7,037 bases of DNA, taken from positions 1 through 7,037 of the forward strand of contig JBDKUD010000026.1 in assembly GCA_039679805.1 (NCBI GenBank), in the 5' to 3' direction. The translations under genes were made by a program, and so were the position numbers. Positions 6,741 through 7,037 of the stretch are shown here, one piece after another. The DNA is from JBDKUD01 sp039679805 (GTDB lineage: Bacteria; Bacillota; Syntrophomonadia; Syntrophomonadales; Syntrophomonadaceae). The notes under the pieces were generated by a model. The model did not search any database, was not told the origin of the DNA, and was given only the letters and a program-made list of their open reading frames with translations. How positions within the stretch are numbered: position 1 is the first letter of the stretch; each line of letters starts with the position of its first letter.

Positions 6741-6803
6741 TTTATTTCGCTGTTTTATATATAAAAAGATTCACAAAGTAATGCCCTATAAAATACATTT
6801 ATC

Positions 6804-6819
6804 TGGCATAAAAATTGCT
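6804..6819 (+). promoter_or_regulatory. Sigma-54 (RpoN) -24/-12 promoter
   Basis: TGGCATAAAAATTGCT matches the sigma-54 consensus TGGCAC-N5-TTGCW at every position but one (T for C after TGGCA), with exact spacing between the GG and GC elements. Transcription should start near 6830 and read into the E1 alpha gene through a leader of about 145 nt. Sigma-54 control is established for acetoin (aco) and branched-chain 2-oxoacid (bkd) dehydrogenase operons in Bacillus, which fits the gene that follows. Confidence 0.8.
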
Positions 6820-6866
6820 TTATATGTAGGCATATGTCCTCAAAGGATAAAAACGTACGGTTTCAC

Positions 6867-6896
6867 AAACAGACTCTACAAAAGGCGAGTCTGTTT
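6867..6896 (+). other. Perfect 10-bp hairpin in the leader of the dehydrogenase operon
   Basis: AAACAGACTC (6867-6876) and GAGTCTGTTT (6887-6896) are exact reverse complements around a 10-nt loop. The sequence after the stem (ACAAGATAAAG) is not T-rich, so it is not an ordinary terminator. It lies in the predicted 5' untranslated RNA, or could be a DNA operator. A second AGTCT at 6906-6910, right before an AGGAGG, could compete for pairing with AGACT at 6871-6875. No known riboswitch motif was recognised. Confidence 0.6.
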
Positions 6897-6975
6897 ACAA
6901 GATAAAGTCTAGGAGGAGGTGTACACATAGTATCTCTTAAGTTCTGGTTCTAATTAATAAAGGAGGGATAAATTA

Positions 6976-7037
6976 ATGGAACTCACAAAGGAACAATTAT
7001 ATGATTTTTATCAAACAATGGTAACTTGTCGGGCTTT
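6976..7037 (+). CDS. Thiamine-diphosphate-dependent dehydrogenase E1 component, alpha subunit (N-terminal fragment)
   Basis: Only 20 complete codons are inside the window. The peptide MELTKEQLYDFYQTMVTCRA, with a following partial codon that fits Phe, matches the start of E1 alpha subunits of pyruvate, acetoin and branched-chain 2-oxoacid dehydrogenases, whose first helix reads roughly 'L...Y..M...R.FE'. These enzymes decarboxylate a 2-oxoacid or cleave acetoin using thiamine diphosphate and pass the acyl group to a lipoyl E2. AAAGGAGGG at 6958-6966 is an excellent ribosome binding site, 9 nt before the ATG. The sigma-54 promoter upstream favours an acetoin (acoA) or branched-chain (bkd) role over housekeeping pyruvate dehydrogenase, but this is inference from context and the fragment cannot settle it. 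Confidence 0.75.
   Translation, partial: MELTKEQLYDFYQTMVTCRA

Noticed and set aside
6850..6863. Possible CcpA (cre) operator at the near-palindrome around CGTACG
   Set aside because: The spacing and flanking bases do not fit the cre consensus around its central CG, so catabolite control cannot be claimed.
6563..6912. Two forward reading frames (6563-6781 and 6718-6912) in the region after phoU
   Set aside because: The first runs through the phoU terminator and the second through the sigma-54 promoter and leader hairpin. Neither has a ribosome binding site, and both have low-complexity, non-protein-like composition.
6830..6975. Known riboswitch, for example a thiamine diphosphate (TPP) element, before the E1 gene
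   Set aside because: The conserved CTGAGA-type and downstream TPP motifs are absent and no other known class was recognised.
1..7037. Mobile element, defence system or CRISPR array
   Set aside because: There is no transposase, integrase, repeat-spacer array or nuclease gene. Gene content is standard phosphate transport plus envelope and metabolic genes.

Overview
The window reads as a piece of an AT-rich chromosome from an anaerobic, low-GC Firmicute. A Clostridia of the Syntrophomonas type is my guess from protein style alone. The grounds are strong AAGGAGG-type ribosome binding sites, a lipoprotein PstS, Firmicute-type PhoP-box repeats, tight same-strand operons and short intrinsic terminators. 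All genes lie on the + strand. I see no tRNA, rRNA, CRISPR array, insertion sequence or phage gene.

Left part (1-2080): a three-gene, translationally overlapping membrane cluster. It holds a small membrane protein whose N-terminal side looks like a decayed or truncated zinc-finger anti-sigma factor, a secreted/membrane protein with a bactofilin-like N-terminal half, and a PAP2-family lipid phosphatase with all three catalytic motifs. The cluster ends at an intrinsic terminator (2046-2080). Positions 1-136 hold no intact gene.

Centre (2081-6680): a complete high-affinity phosphate uptake operon, pstS-pstC-pstA-pstB-phoU. A row of TTAACA-like hexamers at 11-bp spacing (2122-2171) lies in front of pstS and abuts an extended -10 element, the expected architecture of a PhoP-activated promoter. 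A roughly 290-bp gap between pstS and pstC carries a hairpin and further TTAACA-like repeats, so pstS is probably expressed at a different level from the rest. PstS captures phosphate outside the membrane, PstC and PstA form the channel, PstB supplies ATP hydrolysis, and PhoU links transporter state to Pho signalling. No PhoP/PhoR two-component genes are in the window. A strong terminator (6639-6680) closes the operon.

Right part (6681-7037): a 295-bp regulatory region followed by the first 20 codons of a thiamine-diphosphate-dependent dehydrogenase E1 alpha subunit (pyruvate, acetoin or branched-chain 2-oxoacid type). The region has a full-consensus-geometry sigma-54 (-24/-12) promoter at 6804-6819, candidate activator-binding palindromes about 100 bp upstream of the predicted start, and a leader RNA with a perfect 10-bp hairpin and an extra Shine-Dalgarno sequence that serves no visible gene.

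Nothing here is a clearly new system; most of the window is a standard Pst operon. The parts most worth a second look are the sigma-54 control region at the right end, the pstS-pstC intergenic region, and the damaged anti-sigma-like gene at the left end.
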